NCBI RefSeq assembly: GCF_002858765.1
Contig: NZ_PJRP01000012.1
Span: forward strand, 177,770 to 212,554
Reading direction: 5' to 3'
Length of the DNA: 34,785 nucleotides
Source: Cupriavidus pauculus
GTDB lineage: Bacteria; Pseudomonadota; Gammaproteobacteria; Burkholderiales; Burkholderiaceae
Part shown: piece by piece, positions 24,178-32,212 of the stretch
How the letters are laid out: each line of letters opens with the position of its first letter
Numbering within the stretch: the stretch's first letter is position 1
The notes under the pieces: generated by a model
Told to the model about the DNA's origin: nothing
Database searches by the model: none
The model's input: the letters and a program-made list of their open reading frames with translations, nothing else
Program-made: the position numbers and the translations under genes

Positions 24178-24524
24178 AGGTCAAGCGCATCGTTGCCAAT
24201 GTCGCGGCCGCCGACCCGGCCGCCGCCAGCCGTTTCTACCAGGACATCTTCGGACTGGACCTGCTGATGGACCACGGCTGGATTGCCACCTACGGGTCCG
24301 GCGCCACGCAGACGGTGCAGGTCAGCTTCCTGTCCGAAGGCGGATCGGGCACGCCGGTGCCGGATCTGTCGATCGAGGTGGACGACCTCGACGCGGCGTT
24401 GGCCCGCGTGCAGGCCGCCGGCGTGCCGATTGCCTACGGTCCGGCCGACGAGCCCTGGGGCGTGCGGCGCTTCTTCGTGCGCGACCCATTTGGCAGGCTG
24501 GTCAACGTGCTGGTCCATGCCTGA
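24174..24524 (+). CDS. VOC-superfamily (glyoxalase/bleomycin resistance-like) protein
   Basis: A 116-residue single VOC domain: beta-alpha-beta-beta-beta units with 'NVAAADPAAASRFYQDIFGLDLL' in the first half and 'VEVDDLDAALARVQAAGVPIAYGP' and 'RRFFVRDPFGRLVNVLVH' in the second. The terminal E of typical metal sites ('N-V-L-E') is replaced by V-L-V-H. Its ATG overlaps the carbonic anhydrase stop as ATGA, so it is co-translated with it. VOC proteins include lyases, dioxygenases and drug-binding proteins; the role here is unknown. Context suggests something linked to the CynR-controlled unit. Confidence 0.85.
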   Translation: MKVKRIVANVAAADPAAASRFYQDIFGLDLLMDHGWIATYGSGATQTVQVSFLSEGGSGTPVPDLSIEVDDLDAALARVQAAGVPIAYGPADEPWGVRRFFVRDPFGRLVNVLVHA

Positions 24525-24595
24525 CGACTCCCGCGCGCGGCCTCGAAAAGTGAAACAAACCGTACACGGTGCACCTATGCGAGGATTTGCCGTTA

Positions 24596-25606
24596 ATGTT
24601 GTCATCAACGAAGACAGAAACGGCCGACAAGCTTATGCAGTTGCCCCCGATTCCCGCCAATGAAGCCGTCCGCCTGGCCACGCTGCGGTCGCTCAACGTT
24701 CTGGACACCCCGCCAGAGGAACGCTTCGACCGCCTGACCCGGCTGGCCAAACGCCTGTTTAGCGTGCCGATCGCCGTGGTCAGCCTGGTCGATGCCAATC
24801 GCCAGTGGTTCAAGTCCTGCGACGGGCTCGATGGCTCGGAAGCGTCGCGCGACACATCGTTCTGCGGCCATGCCATCTGTGGCGACGACATCCTGCTGAT
24901 TCCCGATGCCACGCAGGACCTGCGCTTCCACGACAACCCGCTGGTCACCGGCGAGCCCCATATCCGCTTCTATGCCGGCCGGCCATTGTCGGCGCCCAAT
25001 GGCGCCAAGCTCGGCACGCTTTGCCTGATCGACCGCAAGCCGCGCGGCTTCGACGCCGAAGACCGCGCGTTGCTGCACGATCTGGCGCAGATGGCCGAGC
25101 AGGAGCTGGCGGCCGTGCACATGGCCACTATGGACGAATTGACGCTGCTGTCGAACCGGCGCGGCTTTACCGTGCTGGGCCAGCACGCAATCGAGCTGTG
25201 CCGGCGCCTGGACCGGCCCGCCACGCTGGTGTTCTTCGACATGGATGGCTTCAAGCCGATCAACGACCGCTTCGGCCACGCCGAAGGCGACCGGGCGCTA
25301 ACCGCGTTTGGCGCGGAGCTGCGTGCCGTCTTTCGTGAATCCGATGTGGTGGGGCGTATTGGCGGCGACGAGTTTGCCGTGCTGCTGACCAATACCGATG
25401 CGGCCGGTTGCCATGACGCGCTGGCGCGGCTCCAGCTGCAGCTGGATGCCTGGAATGCGCGCAATCCGCTGGGGTATGCGTTGCAGTTCAGTGCGGGGGC
25501 GATTGCCTTCGACCACCTGCGCCACGGCAACGTGCATGACCTGCTGGCCGAAGCGGACGCCGCCATGTACGCCAACAAGGCCGCGCGCAAGGCCCTGCGT
25601 CACTGA
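24596..25606 (+). CDS. GAF-GGDEF diguanylate cyclase
   Basis: A 336-residue soluble signalling protein: a GAF domain (about 40-170; 'FDRLTRLAKRLFSVPIAVVSLVDANRQW'-type start, C90 in 'DTSFCGHAI') and a GGDEF domain (about 175-335). The active-site loop GGDEF is intact (256-260), 'DMDGFKPINDRFGHAEGD' supplies the metal and GTP-binding residues, and RESD (247-250) five residues upstream is a complete inhibitory I-site. It should make c-di-GMP from GTP and be product-inhibited. GAF domains of this type may sense small ligands or redox. ATG 24596 has GAGGA ten bases upstream; GTG 24569 and ATG 24635 are alternatives. It is transcribed towards the HDOD gene. Confidence 0.9.
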   Translation: MLSSTKTETADKLMQLPPIPANEAVRLATLRSLNVLDTPPEERFDRLTRLAKRLFSVPIAVVSLVDANRQWFKSCDGLDGSEASRDTSFCGHAICGDDILLIPDATQDLRFHDNPLVTGEPHIRFYAGRPLSAPNGAKLGTLCLIDRKPRGFDAEDRALLHDLAQMAEQELAAVHMATMDELTLLSNRRGFTVLGQHAIELCRRLDRPATLVFFDMDGFKPINDRFGHAEGDRALTAFGAELRAVFRESDVVGRIGGDEFAVLLTNTDAAGCHDALARLQLQLDAWNARNPLGYALQFSAGAIAFDHLRHGNVHDLLAEADAAMYANKAARKALRH

Positions 25607-25644
25607 AGGCGCGCCGGGTTGGCCCGCAGGATTAGCGCCCCGGG

Positions 25645-27093
25645 CTAGCGCGGGCGCGGCGGCGTGCGGTCGGGCGCGGCGCGCATGACGCCGGCGGCGA
25701 TCTCGCTGGTCAGCGCGTCGATGGCTTCGAGTTCGGCCTCGCCGATGACCACGGGCATGCGGGCGCCGCCCCAGTCGCCATAGATCATGGCGATGCAGCG
25801 ATTGCGGATCTTGACCGGTGCCAGCAGCACCGTGCGCGCGTCGGGCAGGGCGTCGCGATACCAGCGCGGCATGCGATGCGCCATCTCCGCATCGAACGTA
25901 TCCTCGATCAGCAGCGGCTTGGTCGACAGCCCGGCGAAGTGGAACACGTCGGGCACGAAGCCTTCCTCGAACGACAGCGCGGGCAGCGCCTCGCGCATGC
26001 CATCGCCAAAGCCCAGGCGGGCGTGGAAGCGCCGCGTGGTGGGGTTCAGCATCATCAGGAAGCAGCGCGAGAAATCGAGCGCCCGCATGCTGGTTTCCAG
26101 CACCATCGGCGCCAGTTGCGAAACGGTCAGGCCAGCGCCTTCGCGTCGCACTTCGGCCAGGCCCGCCTGCAGCCGCTCGAGCACGTTTACCGACTGCGGG
26201 CCGTGCGGGGCGCTGCCATCCGCAGGGGTGGCCGCTTCCGATGCGGTGATTGACGTGTTGAGTACCTCGGCCTGGCGCACGGCCACGCTGACATCGCCGG
26301 GATTGAGCCCCAGCATCTTGGCGTGGGTGTTGAGCAGGCTCTCCACCGACGCCTCGTTGCCTTCGCGCACCATCATGACGGCGGCCTCCGCCGACACATG
26401 GGCGATGGCCGACAGCCAGTCAGAATGCGTTTCGAGTACCGTGTCGTTGGACAGCGTGCGCGGCTTCATCGCATGTGCGATCAGGCCCGGCAGGCGCCAT
26501 TTGCGCGCGGCGGCTTCGGCAATGTCTTCCAGCGACACGCCAAGCACCTCCAGCGCGGCCTCGTTCTCGGTCATCGGATGCGCGGCGCACATGGCTTCCA
26601 CGCGCTCCCATTCGTCGGGGAAGTAGAACACCATCAGCAGGCGGCTCATGTGGTGCATCAGCGTGCAGACCACCGCTTCCTCGCCCTCGTTGATGCCACG
26701 CGCCTGGGTCAGCGCACGCGTGATCTCGCCGGCTACCAGCGCACGTTGCAGTGCCTTCAGCGCCTGCGGGCGCTTGGGTGCCACGCCGTGGAAGTAGTCG
26801 AGCAGCTGGATGCCCAGCGTCAGGTGGCTGATGGCCTCCACGCCCAGTACCAGGATGGCGCGCGACACCGTGGTGACCTCGCCGCCGAAAGACCGGTACA
26901 TCGCCGAATTGGCCAGCCGGATCACCTTCTGCGACAGGCTGAAGTCGGACAGCACGCTCGTGGCCATCTCGCCGACGGTCAGGTCGGCGTTGAGCGTCTT
27001 GAAGATGTTGTCGACGCAGTACTGCAGCGTGGGGAAGTCGCCCTGGTGCGCCATCCGTGCCCACAGGGTCTCGAAGAACTCCGTCTTGGACAT
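25645..27093 (-). CDS. HDOD domain protein with C-terminal GAF-like region
   Basis: A 482-residue cytoplasmic protein: HDOD domain at about 15-215 ('FPTLQYCVDNIFKTLNADL', 'VLSDFSLSQKVIRLANSAMY', 'AILVLGVEAISHLTL'), a linker, and a GAF-like domain in roughly 305-470. HDOD domains are non-catalytic relatives of HD phosphohydrolases and act as scaffolds in signalling, often beside c-di-GMP proteins. The ATG at 27093 overlaps the stop of the upstream GGDEF-EAL gene (TGATG), so the two are translated as a pair. Tail: a proline- and arginine-rich PDRTPPRPR. Function is inferred from architecture only. Confidence 0.88.
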   Translation of the reverse strand: MSKTEFFETLWARMAHQGDFPTLQYCVDNIFKTLNADLTVGEMATSVLSDFSLSQKVIRLANSAMYRSFGGEVTTVSRAILVLGVEAISHLTLGIQLLDYFHGVAPKRPQALKALQRALVAGEITRALTQARGINEGEEAVVCTLMHHMSRLLMVFYFPDEWERVEAMCAAHPMTENEAALEVLGVSLEDIAEAAARKWRLPGLIAHAMKPRTLSNDTVLETHSDWLSAIAHVSAEAAVMMVREGNEASVESLLNTHAKMLGLNPGDVSVAVRQAEVLNTSITASEAATPADGSAPHGPQSVNVLERLQAGLAEVRREGAGLTVSQLAPMVLETSMRALDFSRCFLMMLNPTTRRFHARLGFGDGMREALPALSFEEGFVPDVFHFAGLSTKPLLIEDTFDAEMAHRMPRWYRDALPDARTVLLAPVKIRNRCIAMIYGDWGGARMPVVIGEAELEAIDALTSEIAAGVMRAAPDRTPPRPR

Positions 27094-28862
27094 CAGGGCG
27101 CCACCCGCTGCGCGAACACTTCGCCGTGGCCCATCAGGAGCTTGCCGTCCAGCACCGCGTTTTCAAAGTCGGACGGGCTCAGGGCGCGCGCGTAGCGCCA
27201 CCCCTGCACCAGGTCGCAGCCCTGCGCGGCCAGCAATGCGCCCTGGGCGTCGGTCTCGACGCCCTCGGCGATGGCCACCAGGCCCAGCTCGCGCGCCAGC
27301 GATAGCACGGCGGACACGATGGTGCGCGCGTGCGGGGAATCGATCATGTCGGCCACGAAGCTGCGGTCCACCTTGAGCGCGGACAGCGGGAAGCGCCGCA
27401 GGTACGACAGGCTCGAATAGCCGGTGCCGAAGTCGTCCACGGCAAAGCGGATACCCAACGCGCGCAGCGACAGCAGCAGGCGCTCGGCGGCCTGCGGGTC
27501 GGTCATCAGCGCGCTTTCGGTGATTTCCAGCACCAGGCGGTCGGCGCCGATGCCGGCGTCCTGAATCGCGCCGCGCACGCTGTCATAGAAGTTCGGATGC
27601 AGGAACTGCACGGCCGAAACGTTGACCGACATGTGGCCCACGCGGATGCCCTGTGCATCCCAGGCTGCCAGCTGCGCGCAGGCGCAGCGCAGCGCCCACG
27701 CGCCCAGATGCTTGATCAGGCCGTTCTTCTCGGCCACGGGGATGAAGACGTCGGGGCGGATGTACTCGCCGGCGTGCTCCCAGCGCATCAGCGCTTCCAC
27801 CGCGCAGATCTCGCCGGAATCTGGCCATACGATCGGCTGGTAGTGCAGCAGGAATTCGCCGCTCTGCACCGCCTCGAACATGCTTTGCTCGATCCGGAAC
27901 TGCTCGTCGAGCCGGCGGTCGAGTTCGTGCGAATAGACGCAATAGCGGTTCTTGCCCAGCGCCTTGGCCTCGTACATGGCCAGGTCGGCGCGGCGCAGCC
28001 ATTGCGATTCGTTTTGCGGGGCTTCGGTCGAAAAGGCCATGCCGATACTGGTGGTGATGCGCACATGGCAGCCGCCCAGCAGGAACGGCTGGCGGCATAC
28101 GTGAATCACGCGCTCCAGGATGCGCACGGCCTCGGCTTCGGACTCCAGGCCGTCCATCATCAGCACGAATTCGTCGCCGCCCAGGCGGGCCACGCTATGG
28201 TGCGTGCGCACGGTGTCCTGCAGCCGCGCGCCCACTTCCTTGAGCAGCGCGTCGCCGAACTCGTGCCCCAGCGAATCGTTGATGTTCTTGAAGCCGTCCA
28301 GGTCCATCAGCGCCAGCGCGAACGACTGGCCGGACGCCGGGCCGGACGTGTATTCCTCGATCCGCTTGCGGATAAAGGCGCGGTTGCCCACGCCTGTCAA
28401 CGGATCCAGGAAGGCACGCTCGGTCAACTGGCGCTCGGATTCCACCCATTCGGTGATGTCGTGGCCGAACAGCAGCAGGCTGGCCGCGCCGCCGGCGGCA
28501 CGGTGATGGCTGACGCGCAGGTCGATCCAGCCCGGGCCGCCGCCGCCAACCACCCGCACGCGCTCGCGCCGGGCGGCGTGATCCTGCCCGCAGCCCTGCA
28601 GCATGCGCGCCACGCGCTCGCGCGATTCCAGCGCGATCAGGTCAAGTACGGAGGTGTGCAGCAGGTAGTCCAGCGGATAGACCAGCAGGTCGGCCGTGGT
28701 TTCGGTGGCTTCGAGAATGCGGCCTTGGATGTCGACCCGCATGGCCAGCGCGCCGGAAGCCTCCAGCAACGCCCAGGCCTCGTCCCCGGCAGGGGTGGCA
28801 CCAGCCAGCCGGCGATCGGCGGGCTCGGGTGCCAGGGCGACATCGTATGCAAGCGCGGTCAT
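27093..28862 (-). CDS. PAS-GGDEF-EAL c-di-GMP signalling protein
   Basis: A 589-residue protein with a PAS-like sensor (about 30-140), GGDEF (about 145-310; GGDEF at 228-232) and EAL (about 320-575). The EAL site is complete: E356 ('VEALMRWEH'), N414, E446 and E449 ('LEITES'), D476/D477 ('DDFGTGYSS'), K497 and E533 ('AEGVE'), with Q553, so phosphodiesterase activity is likely. The GGDEF loop is intact but the I-site is degenerate (RTHH instead of RxxD), so cyclase inhibition by product is not expected. ATG 28862 begins a plausible N-terminus; the frame is open far upstream but that part overlaps the intergenic region and ilvA in antisense. Weak ribosome binding site. The sensor ligand is unknown. 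Confidence 0.9.
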   Translation of the reverse strand: MTALAYDVALAPEPADRRLAGATPAGDEAWALLEASGALAMRVDIQGRILEATETTADLLVYPLDYLLHTSVLDLIALESRERVARMLQGCGQDHAARRERVRVVGGGGPGWIDLRVSHHRAAGGAASLLLFGHDITEWVESERQLTERAFLDPLTGVGNRAFIRKRIEEYTSGPASGQSFALALMDLDGFKNINDSLGHEFGDALLKEVGARLQDTVRTHHSVARLGGDEFVLMMDGLESEAEAVRILERVIHVCRQPFLLGGCHVRITTSIGMAFSTEAPQNESQWLRRADLAMYEAKALGKNRYCVYSHELDRRLDEQFRIEQSMFEAVQSGEFLLHYQPIVWPDSGEICAVEALMRWEHAGEYIRPDVFIPVAEKNGLIKHLGAWALRCACAQLAAWDAQGIRVGHMSVNVSAVQFLHPNFYDSVRGAIQDAGIGADRLVLEITESALMTDPQAAERLLLSLRALGIRFAVDDFGTGYSSLSYLRRFPLSALKVDRSFVADMIDSPHARTIVSAVLSLARELGLVAIAEGVETDAQGALLAAQGCDLVQGWRYARALSPSDFENAVLDGKLLMGHGEVFAQRVAP

Positions 28863-29147
28863 GTATCTGTTATGCCCGAAGTCCCGTGGACGCAGGACAG
28901 ATATCGGATGGTTTCTTATTAAACTGAAGCGCCGGTTGCCCGTGGGACAAAACCAGTCCGGGGCGGATATCCAACCCGGAACATGACCTCTGGCTTCAAC
29001 GGGGCCGGACGTGACGACAACGGCGATTCTAATACGAGCTTGCGTCCGCCTGAACACCGCATGGGGAAACGGATTGCGGGAATCGGCGCGGCTGCAACAG
29101 GCGGCCGCGAACGCCGTGCAGCCGAACATCGCCGGGATTGACACAAT
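28863..29147. other. Intergenic region upstream of GGDEF-EAL and ilvA leader
   Basis: About 285 bases with no gene. On the minus strand TAGAAT (29026-29031) with a weak -35 TTCAGG (29049-29054, 17 bases) may drive the PAS-GGDEF-EAL gene, leaving a roughly 160-base leader. On the plus strand TTGACA (29138-29143) lies just before the leader peptide ATG. Nothing else is recognised. Confidence 0.4.
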
Positions 29148-29237
29148 ATGCATAAATCCGTGACACTCGCTGCCATGACCTGTTTCGGCCTGAACATCAT
29201 CGCGATTATTCGCACCATTCCTCGAATGGTGGGTTAG
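29148..29237 (+). CDS. Isoleucine-rich leader peptide (attenuator)
   Basis: A 29-codon frame starting ATG CAT AAA TCC and ending at TAG, with five isoleucine codons in eight (positions 17, 18, 20, 21 and 24: 'LNIIAIIRTI') and threonine and valine codons around them. This is the composition expected of a leader peptide for an isoleucine-biosynthesis gene, since the next gene encodes threonine dehydratase. The start is uncertain: ATG 29148 has no strong ribosome binding site and ATG 29175 (20 codons) or GTG 29160 would keep the same Ile cluster. TTGACA at 29138 is too close to the first ATG to be its -35 unless the later ATG is the true start. Too short to be recognised by standard gene calls. 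Confidence 0.65.
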   Translation: MHKSVTLAAMTCFGLNIIAIIRTIPRMVG

Positions 29238-29286
29238 CGCGCGTCCGGAACAGACAAACAACCCGCCCACCGAGGCGGGTTTTTTT
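29196..29286 (+). promoter_or_regulatory. Transcription attenuator of the threonine dehydratase gene
   Basis: Four segments in the classical order. Segment 1 CACCATTC (29213-29220) pairs perfectly with segment 2 GAATGGTG (29224-29231). Segment 2's 3' part, GGTGGGTT (29228-29235), is complementary to segment 3, the left terminator arm AACCCGCCCACC (29260-29271; GGTGGG with CCCACC, or GGTG plus GGTT with a four-base bulge). Segment 3 pairs with segment 4 GGCGGGTT to form the terminator. A ribosome held at the Ile codons 29196-29210 would cover segment 1, free segment 2 and favour the antiterminator. Confidence 0.68.
29260..29286 (+). terminator. Rho-independent terminator in the ilvA leader
   Basis: AACCCGCC-CACCGA-GGCGGGTT with a run of seven T. 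No plus-strand gene lies immediately upstream other than the leader peptide, which argues that it acts as an attenuator and not as the end of another transcript. Confidence 0.85.
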
Positions 29287-29333
29287 GTGGCCGCCTCCTG
29301 GGGACCCCCCCCGACTTCAGACAGGAGCGTTCC

Positions 29334-30443
29334 ATGCCGCAAACCACGGTTTCCGCCGTCCCCGCCACTAGCCGGTACACCGCTGCCGGCGCAGCTTCCC
29401 CCGCTTCTTCCTTGTTTCTGCGTGCAGATGGCGATGCAATCGATGCAGATGACTACCTGCGGCGGATTCTGACGGCCCGCGTCTACGACGTGGCGCGCGA
29501 AACGCCGCTCGACCTGGCGCCTGGCTTGTCGGCGCGCCTGGGTCACCAGGTCTGGCTCAAGCGCGAGGATCACCAGCCCGTGTTCTCGTTCAAGGTGCGC
29601 GGCGCCTACAACAAGATGGCCAACCTGCCGGCCGATGCGCTGGCGCGCGGCGTGATCACGGCGTCGGCCGGCAACCATGCCCAGGGTGTGGCGCTGTCGG
29701 CGGCCCGTCTTGGTGTGCGGGCCGTGATCGTGGTGCCGCAGACGGCGCCCGAGGTCAAGGTGGATGCCGTGCGGGCCCACGGCGGCGAGATGGTGGAGGT
29801 GGTGCTGGCCGGCGAGTCGTATTCCGAAGCCTACGACCATGCGATGGCCCTGCAGCGCGAGCAGGCGCTGACTTTCATCCCGGCCTTCGACGATCCCGAG
29901 GTGATCGCCGGGCAGGGTACGGTGGGCATGGAGATCCTGCGCCAGCATCGCGGCGCACTCGATGCCGTGTTAGTGCCGATCGGCGGGGGCAGCCTGGCGG
30001 CCGGCGTGGCGTCCTATGTCAAGGCGGTGCGGCCAGAGGTACAGGTCATCGGCGTGCAGACCGAGGATTCGTGCGCGATGGCACAGTCGCTGGCCGCCGG
30101 CGAGCGCGTGACGCTGGATTCGGTGGGGCTGTTTTCCGATGGCACGGCCGTCAAGCGCGTGGGCGAGGAGACGTTCCGGCTATGCCGGCATCTGCTCGAT
30201 GGCGTGTTGACGGTGGATACCGATGCACTGTGCGCGGCCATCAAGGACATCTTCCAGGACACCCGGAGCCTGGTGGAACCGGCCGGGGCACTGGCGGTGG
30301 CGGGGCTGAAGCAGTATGCGGGCCGCCTGCCGCAAGGGCCGCGGCAGGCACTGGTGGCGATCACGTCCGGGGCGAACGTGAATTTCGACCGCCTGCGCAT
30401 CGTCGCAGAGCGGGCCGAGGCCGTGGAGGCCGCTGCCCGCTAG
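29334..30443 (+). CDS. ilvA: Threonine dehydratase (IlvA-like), without C-terminal regulatory domains
   Basis: A 369-residue PLP-dependent threonine ammonia-lyase, converting L-threonine to 2-oxobutanoate, the first step to isoleucine. PLP lysine K87 in 'SFKVRGAY', 'SAGNHAQG' (111-118), 'VPIGGGSLAAGVA' and 'ITSGANVNFDRLRIVAERAE' match the IlvA catalytic domain in order. The protein stops right after this domain (E. coli IlvA continues for about 150 residues with ACT-like regulatory domains), and no regulatory remnant follows in the downstream DNA, so this is not a frameshift. Isoleucine feedback on the enzyme is therefore unlikely. ATG 29334 has AGGAG seven bases upstream. Biosynthetic role is inferred from the leader; a catabolic threonine dehydratase (TdcB-like) is the alternative, but the IlvA-like sequence fits better. 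Confidence 0.9.
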   Translation: MPQTTVSAVPATSRYTAAGAASPASSLFLRADGDAIDADDYLRRILTARVYDVARETPLDLAPGLSARLGHQVWLKREDHQPVFSFKVRGAYNKMANLPADALARGVITASAGNHAQGVALSAARLGVRAVIVVPQTAPEVKVDAVRAHGGEMVEVVLAGESYSEAYDHAMALQREQALTFIPAFDDPEVIAGQGTVGMEILRQHRGALDAVLVPIGGGSLAAGVASYVKAVRPEVQVIGVQTEDSCAMAQSLAAGERVTLDSVGLFSDGTAVKRVGEETFRLCRHLLDGVLTVDTDALCAAIKDIFQDTRSLVEPAGALAVAGLKQYAGRLPQGPRQALVAITSGANVNFDRLRIVAERAEAVEAAAR

Positions 30444-30464
30444 AAGATACGCCAAGGCATCTCA

Positions 30465-30494
30465 GCCGGCTGCCGGGGTCGCCCCGGGGCCGGC
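30465..30494. terminator. Hairpin between convergent ilvA and MFS gene
   Basis: GCCGGC (30465-30470) pairs with GCCGGC (30489-30494), enclosing CCGGGG-TCG-CCCCGG (30473-30487). It lies in the 59-base gap between convergent stops. A U-run is lacking, so termination is plausible but not certain. Confidence 0.5.
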
Positions 30495-30502
30495 CGGGGG
30501 TA

Positions 30503-31972
30503 TCAGGGCTGGAAGTCCTCGGCGTCCACGTCGTAATTGGCCGGTTCCCAGCGGATCGCCAGCAGCGCCAGCAGGCCCGCCAGCGGCGCCAGGGCGATGA
30601 CCCAGAACACCTTGGTAGACAGGGCGGCGGCCAGCACCGGGAACAGGAACAGCGATGCGGTGGAACTGGCGCGCATCAGTGTCTGGTTGAAGCCCACGCC
30701 CACGCCGCGCAGCGACGTCGGGTAGCTCAGCGACGCATAGGTCATGGTATGCGCGCCCGGGCCAAAGCCCTGGCCCAGCAGGAACAGCGCCAGGAACGAA
30801 ATGGCGATGGCCACTTCCGCGCCGCCGGCGGGTTTGCCCACCAAGGCCAGGCCAACCAAAGCGGCCAGCTGGAACGCGTAGCCGGTGACGGTCAGCTTCC
30901 ACGCGCCGGTCTTGGGCACCAGATGCACGCCGATCAGACCGCCGACGAAGGCGAACAGCAGATTCAGCGCCAGCGACACCAGAATGGTGGTCAGCATGGT
31001 CTGAGCCAGGAAGCTGGCAATGATCACGGGCAGGCCGAAGGCCACCGCGTTATAGGCGAACGACGAGGCGATCGACATGACCGTGGCCAGCACGGTGCGG
31101 CGTGCGTAGACGCCCTTGAGCAGCAGGCCGTAGTTGCGCCACGACGCCGGGCGCTTGGGCGGTTCCACCACGGCATCGGGCGCCACTTCGGCATCAATGC
31201 CGTACGATTTCCGCAGGATCTTGGCGGCAGCCTGGAGGTCGCCCTGATTGGCGGCCCACACCGGCGATTCGCTCATGTAGCGGCTGCGCACGGCAATGAT
31301 GATCAGCGCCGGCACGGCGCCGAAGCCCAGGATGATGCGCCACAGCAGGCCGCTGTGCGATTCCGGCAGGATCGAGTAGCAGCCCAGCACCAGCAGGTAC
31401 GAGACACAGATCGCCGCGTACCAGGTGGGGCACCACATCGCCACCCGTGCAGCCTTGTTGCCGTGTCCCTTGAGCTTGGAAAACTCGGCCAGGAAGGCCA
31501 TGGCCACGGGCAGGTCGATGCCGACGCCCAGGCCCATCACGAAGCGGGCGCCGGCCAGCACGTACTCGTTCGGTGCCAGGGCGCAGGCGATGGCGGCGAC
31601 CACGAAGCAGAGCATGTCGGCCATGAACACGCGGTAGCGGCCGATGCGGTCGGTGAGATAGCCGCCCAGGAACGCACCGACAATCGCACCAAATGTGATG
31701 GCCGAGGCCACCATGCCGGTGCCGGCCGGCGTCAGGCCGAATTCCTTGGTGACGTCCTTCAGGCCGAAGGCGAGGGCACCCAAATCATAGGCGTCCAGGA
31801 AAATGCCGCCCAGCGCGATGGCTACCACGATGCGGGCGTTGCTGACGGCGGCGCCGCCATCGTTGACGAGCCGCGCCACATCGGCGGCGGAACGGATAAC
31901 GGCCTTGGACGGCGCGGCCGTCTGGGCGGAAGCCTGCGCACCGGCGGGCGACAGGGCGAGATCGACTGACAT
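30503..31972 (-). CDS. MFS transporter (sugar/aromatic-acid porter type)
   Basis: A 489-residue, twelve-helix transporter with a 45-residue polar N-terminus. 'LGGIFLDAYDLGALAFGL' in helix 1, 'GGYLTDRIGRYRVFMADM' (D-R-x-G-R loop) and 'ESPVWAA' between halves resemble the aromatic acid:H+ symporter and niacin/metabolite porters. ATG 31972 is chosen as the first start before the polar N-terminus; the longer frame to 32053 is poor, and no clear ribosome binding site is seen. Divergent from the SDR gene across 240 bases. The substrate is unknown. Confidence 0.85.
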   Translation of the reverse strand: MSVDLALSPAGAQASAQTAAPSKAVIRSAADVARLVNDGGAAVSNARIVVAIALGGIFLDAYDLGALAFGLKDVTKEFGLTPAGTGMVASAITFGAIVGAFLGGYLTDRIGRYRVFMADMLCFVVAAIACALAPNEYVLAGARFVMGLGVGIDLPVAMAFLAEFSKLKGHGNKAARVAMWCPTWYAAICVSYLLVLGCYSILPESHSGLLWRIILGFGAVPALIIIAVRSRYMSESPVWAANQGDLQAAAKILRKSYGIDAEVAPDAVVEPPKRPASWRNYGLLLKGVYARRTVLATVMSIASSFAYNAVAFGLPVIIASFLAQTMLTTILVSLALNLLFAFVGGLIGVHLVPKTGAWKLTVTGYAFQLAALVGLALVGKPAGGAEVAIAISFLALFLLGQGFGPGAHTMTYASLSYPTSLRGVGVGFNQTLMRASSTASLFLFPVLAAALSTKVFWVIALAPLAGLLALLAIRWEPANYDVDAEDFQP

Positions 31973-32212
31973 TTGTAGTTGTATGAGGGCGCTGGAAAAG
32001 GGAAGGCGAGCGCCTCCCAGCACCCGCCCAGTCAGCGACGAATCGTACGACAACCGCGCGGTCAGCCCAAATGCATTGTTGTTATATCTTTAGAACTTCA
32101 CCTGCCGCCCCCTGACAATCTGTGGATGAATGCACCGGTGCCCGGCCGGGTGTTGTACGATGACCACCATGTCAGCACTTGCTTAACCTATTCAGGAACG
32201 GAGACACCGAGC

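Noticed and set aside
25607..25644. Short GC hairpin between the GAF-GGDEF and HDOD genes as a terminator
   Set aside because: Only four pairs (CGGG-TTGG-CCCG) and no U-run; not distinguishable from chance.
29138..29167. TTGACA as -35 of the leader/ilvA promoter
   Set aside because: The implied -10 (about 29161-29167, GACACT) is poor and would put the start inside the first leader frame; kept only as a possibility in the leader entry.
28863..29948. Upstream extension of the GGDEF-EAL protein to 951 residues
   Set aside because: The extension crosses the intergenic region and is antisense to ilvA and its leader; the PAS domain begins soon after ATG 28862.
27330..31969. Long plus-strand frames (530 and 632 codons) over the GGDEF-EAL and MFS genes
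   Set aside because: Antisense shadows of recognised genes; the second also runs out of frame through ilvA.
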